A stretch of DNA of 64,000 bases from an uncultured Collinsella sp. (GTDB taxonomy: Bacteria > Actinomycetota > Coriobacteriia > Coriobacteriales > Coriobacteriaceae): the NCBI GenBank assembly GCA_958437935.1, contig CAUBPS010000001.1, positions 186,001-250,000 of the forward strand, in the 5' to 3' direction. Under the pieces are notes generated by a model, which saw nothing but the letters and a program-made list of their open reading frames with translations, did not search any database and was not told the DNA's origin. The translations under genes and the position numbers were made by a program. Each line of letters opens with the position of its first letter. Position 1 is the stretch's first letter. Shown here piece by piece: positions 63,102 to 64,000 of the stretch.

Positions 63102-63137
63102 CGCTAGATTTTTGGCACTTGTCCCAAAAATCTAGCG
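63102..63137 (-). terminator. 14-bp perfect stem between lysC and asd
   Basis: CGCTAGATTTTTGG pairs perfectly with CCAAAAATCTAGCG around an 8-nt loop, 10 bp after the lysC stop. It probably ends or attenuates lysC transcription ahead of asd. Confidence 0.8.
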
Positions 63138-63146
63138 AGATAGCAG

Positions 63147-64000
63147 CTACTTGTGGAGCGCAGCCAGAGCAGGATCGACCGGCGCGGAAGCCTCCAGGTC
63201 GGAGACCTTCACAATGCCGTTCTCATCGGAGAAGGCACGGTAGATGGTCCGAATCGCCAGGTCGAAGTCCTTCTCCTCGACACCGATGATGATGTTGATC
63301 TCGTCGCAGCTCTGCGAAATCATACGCACGCTCACGCCGGCCTGGCCGAGCATACCAAACAGATGGCCCGAGATACCTGCGCGGCCGCGCAGGTTACGGC
63401 CGACGGTCGCGATGAGCGCCAAGCCCTCGACAACCTCGATCTCGAGCGGCTCGACCTCCTGCTGAATGTCGCCCACGAGCGAGTACAGCGAGTCGTGCAC
63501 ATCCTTCTCCTGCACCACGGCGCCAAAGCGGTCGACACCGGTGGGCATGTGCTCGACGGAAACGTCATAGCGCTCGAAGACCGAAAGTGCGCGGCGCATA
63601 AAGCCGACGCGAGGCTTGGTGCGGTCACGGGCGACGTTGATGGCGACAAAACCGCGCTTGCCGGTCACGCCGGTAATGATGGGCTCTGCCTCACCCTCAT
63701 CAGCCGTCTCGCTAATGATGGTGCCGGGGTCCTGCGGCGCATTGGTGTTCTTGATGACCAGCGGAATACCAGCCTCGCGCACGGGGAACACGGCCTCCTC
63801 GTGCAGGACGCTCGCACCCATGTACGAAAGCTCGCGCAGCTCCTCGTAGGTAACGCGGGCGATGGGCTGAGCCTCGGGAACAATACGCGGATCGGCAGAA
63901 TAGAAGCCCGAGACGTCGGTCCAGTTCTCGTACAGGTCGGCGCCCAGGCACTTGGCCAGGATCGAGCCCGAGATATCGCCGCCACCACGGTCGAGCAGCT
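63147..64000 (-). CDS. lysC: Aspartate kinase (C-terminal part; runs off right edge)
   Basis: The last ~284 residues of aspartokinase are visible; the N-terminal part is outside. Seen: LLDRGGGDISGSILAKCLGAD and ENWTDVSGFYSADPRIVP (kinase domain), YEELRELSYMGASVLHEEAVFPV, then two ACT domains (TGKRGFVAINVARDRT..., IATVGRNLRGRAGISGHLFGMLGQAGVSVRMISQS) that bind lysine or threonine for feedback. It phosphorylates aspartate as the first step toward lysine, threonine and diaminopimelate; asd follows. Note FMRRALSVFERYDVSVEHMPTGVD, as in the monofunctional class. Confidence 0.93.
   Translation of the reverse strand, partial: LLDRGGGDISGSILAKCLGADLYENWTDVSGFYSADPRIVPEAQPIARVTYEELRELSYMGASVLHEEAVFPVREAGIPLVIKNTNAPQDPGTIISETADEGEAEPIITGVTGKRGFVAINVARDRTKPRVGFMRRALSVFERYDVSVEHMPTGVDRFGAVVQEKDVHDSLYSLVGDIQQEVEPLEIEVVEGLALIATVGRNLRGRAGISGHLFGMLGQAGVSVRMISQSCDEINIIIGVEEKDFDLAIRTIYRAFSDENGIVKVSDLEASAPVDPALAALHK

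Overview
The window looks like a chromosomal segment of a Coriobacteriia gut actinobacterium, most probably Collinsella. It is GC-rich (around 60%), gene-dense, and carries an AmaP/DUF2273/Asp23 envelope-stress cluster, an OPT-family transporter, a very large 2-hydroxyacyl-CoA dehydratase-type activase and a sortase-anchored coiled-coil surface protein. The genus call is an inference from protein character and style; no rRNA is present to confirm it. No tRNA, rRNA, prophage or CRISPR array was recognised. Both ends cut genes: an amidohydrolase on the left and aspartate kinase on the right.

Layout. 1-7.6 kb: amidohydrolase fragment, M20 peptidase, zinc-ribbon membrane protein, YitT protein, amaP-DUF2273-asp23 operon, yebC. 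7.7-12.9 kb: a minus-strand run with a DUF6020-like membrane protein, lgt, a NifU-type scaffold, dCMP deaminase and coaX. 13-20 kb: OPT transporter, a surface protein (CAP domain between coiled coils, LAxTG anchor) interrupted by a 10-G tract, DUF389 protein and a decayed gene. 20-26 kb: giant activase/dehydratase with a TetR regulator directly upstream. 25.9-26.3 kb: a candidate type I toxin-antitoxin locus, with a 41-residue hydrophobic/basic peptide facing a small antisense RNA. 26.3-29.3 kb: HAD phosphatase, MFS exporter and its TetR regulator. 29.4-33 kb: glnK-amt pair, CmpB-like permease, HD protein. 33-36.5 kb: dxs, a regular palindrome array, iron alcohol dehydrogenase. 36.7-41 kb: polar amino acid (glutamate-like) ABC transporter followed by a C26 gamma-glutamyl hydrolase. 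41-46.5 kb: Hpt protein, GGDEF-REC-HD-GYP regulator, alpha/beta hydrolase, radical SAM protein, SEC-C methionine aminopeptidase. 46.6-51.7 kb: 2-hydroxyacid dehydrogenase, M18 aminopeptidase, C45-type Ntn hydrolase, phosphofructokinase. 52-53.5 kb: an IS256-family element. 53.7-64 kb: MacB/FtsX-type ABC exporter, GyrI-like protein behind a LexA-type box, two-component system, ogt, a repeat-rich gap, asd and lysC.

The most unusual content is outside the ordinary genes. (i) The toxin/antisense-RNA locus at 25.9-26.3 kb. (ii) The homopolymer that puts the surface protein out of frame in this sequence and would restore it with nine or twelve Gs. (iii) Six alternately inverted 15-bp repeats at an almost exact 40-bp period (35.0-35.2 kb). 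(iv) At least seven copies of a ~45-bp REP-like hairpin element whose same side always lies next to a gene end. (v) Several long palindromes with near-constant loop lengths (18 or 25-27 nt). These claims come from reading the sequence by eye; no alignment, folding or database search was run.
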